Positions 6,146-6,527 of a stretch of DNA of 6,527 bases are shown in pieces. The position numbers and the translations under genes were made by a program. Each line of letters starts with the position of its first letter. Positions within the stretch are counted from its first letter, which is position 1. The notes under the pieces were generated by a model that had not been told where the DNA came from, ran no database searches, and saw nothing but the letters and a program-made list of their open reading frames with translations. Origin of the DNA: Acidobacteriota bacterium (GTDB lineage Bacteria > Acidobacteriota > Vicinamibacteria > Vicinamibacterales > JAFNAJ01); the NCBI GenBank assembly GCA_017860085.1, contig JAFNAJ010000152.1:1-6527 (forward strand). The letters run 5' to 3'.

Positions 6146-6527
6146 CTACACACGATGCGACCGCGCCAGCATGCCGCCGGAGATGTTCTTCGCGGCAAAG
6201 CCGTTCTGCAGCAGGATGCGCGTCGCGTAGTAGGCACGCACCGCCGAGCGGCAGATCACGAGGATCTCCTTGTCACGCGGAAGCTCGCCCAACCGCGCAC
6301 GCAACTGCGGCAACGGGATGTGGATCGCGCCGGCCACGTCCTCGACGGCGAGTTCCTGCGGGTTCCTGACGTCGAGGAGAACGCCGCCGTCGGTCGCGTC
6401 CCAGTGCACGATGGGCATGTCGCCGCGGAGCAGGTTCCCCGCCACCATCCCGGCGAAGTTGACCGGGTCCTTCGCGCTGCCGAACGGCGGCGCGTAGCAG
6501 AGTTCCGCCTCCTCGAGGTCGTAGACG
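6146..6527 (-). CDS. C-terminal part of CoA-disulfide reductase-type flavoprotein with rhodanese domain (partial, 5' end outside window)
   Basis: Only the last 126 codons are present; the gene enters from the right edge and ends at TAG (6148-6146). Visible residues 1-30 contain YAPPFGSAKDPVN, the signature of the dimerisation domain of CoA-disulfide reductase/NADH oxidase-type flavoproteins, in which tyrosines of one subunit complete the active site of the other. Residues about 35-122 form a rhodanese domain: LLDVRNP (50-56), the AIHIPL strand/turn (67-72) and the active-site loop CRSAVRA with the putative persulfide-carrying Cys92. Whole enzymes of this kind are usually about 550-570 residues, with FAD and NAD(P)H domains first, so roughly three quarters is missing here. 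Family members reduce CoA disulfides, CoA persulfides or polysulfide in the cytoplasm. An internal ATG at 6448 would give a free-standing 100-residue rhodanese, but the dimerisation motif continues in frame upstream of it, so a fusion is much more likely. The exact substrate is inferred. Confidence 0.88.
   Translation of the reverse strand, partial: VYDLEEAELCYAPPFGSAKDPVNFAGMVAGNLLRGDMPIVHWDATDGGVLLDVRNPQELAVEDVAGAIHIPLPQLRARLGELPRDKEILVICRSAVRAYYATRILLQNGFAAKNISGGMLARSHRV

Noticed and set aside
6146..6448. Free-standing 100-residue rhodanese protein
   Set aside because: The frame is open to the window edge and the upstream residues match the dimerisation domain of CoA-disulfide reductase-type flavoproteins, so this is the end of a larger fusion protein.

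Overview
The window is a GC-rich (clearly above 60% by eye) stretch of bacterial chromosome. All five supportable genes lie on the minus strand, so they read from the right end of the window to the left. The base composition, the Gram-negative envelope genes and the combination of a LolA-like/DUF3300 protein with a DUF2490 protein would fit an Acidobacteriota (Vicinamibacteria-like) or a deltaproteobacterial-type genome. No rRNA or other phylogenetic marker is present, so this is only a guess. There is no sign of mobile elements, CRISPR, tRNA genes or phage genes.

Layout in the direction of transcription. (1) Bases 6527-6146 hold the 3' end of a flavin-dependent pyridine nucleotide-disulfide oxidoreductase carrying a C-terminal rhodanese domain (CoA-disulfide reductase / CoADR-Rhd type). 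(2) After an 82-bp gap, 6063-5185 encodes a bile-acid:sodium-symporter-fold (SBF/BASS) membrane transporter. (3) This overlaps by the four bases ATGA with a SulP-family anion transporter with a STAS domain (5188-3389). (4) After a 118-bp gap with a strong hairpin, 3270-2221 encodes a zinc-dependent medium-chain dehydrogenase of the glucose 1-dehydrogenase type. A second hairpin follows its stop codon. (5) After a 179-bp gap with a possible promoter, 2041-1205 encodes a secreted DUF2490 outer-membrane-barrel-like protein. It overlaps, again by ATGA, with (6) a secreted two-domain protein (1208-1, running off the left edge), which joins a LolA-like N-terminal region to a DUF3300 domain.

Three functional blocks are therefore visible. 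The first is a sulfur/anion block (CoADR-rhodanese, BASS, SulP), in which the two transporters are translationally coupled. The second is a single sugar dehydrogenase gene. The third is an envelope pair (DUF2490 and LolA-like/DUF3300), also translationally coupled. The most interesting points are the BASS protein, whose motifs differ from the canonical sodium-site residues, its coupling to a SulP transporter beside a rhodanese enzyme, and the LolA-like/DUF3300 fusion coupled to a barrel protein. No clearly new defence, mobile or RNA system is visible.
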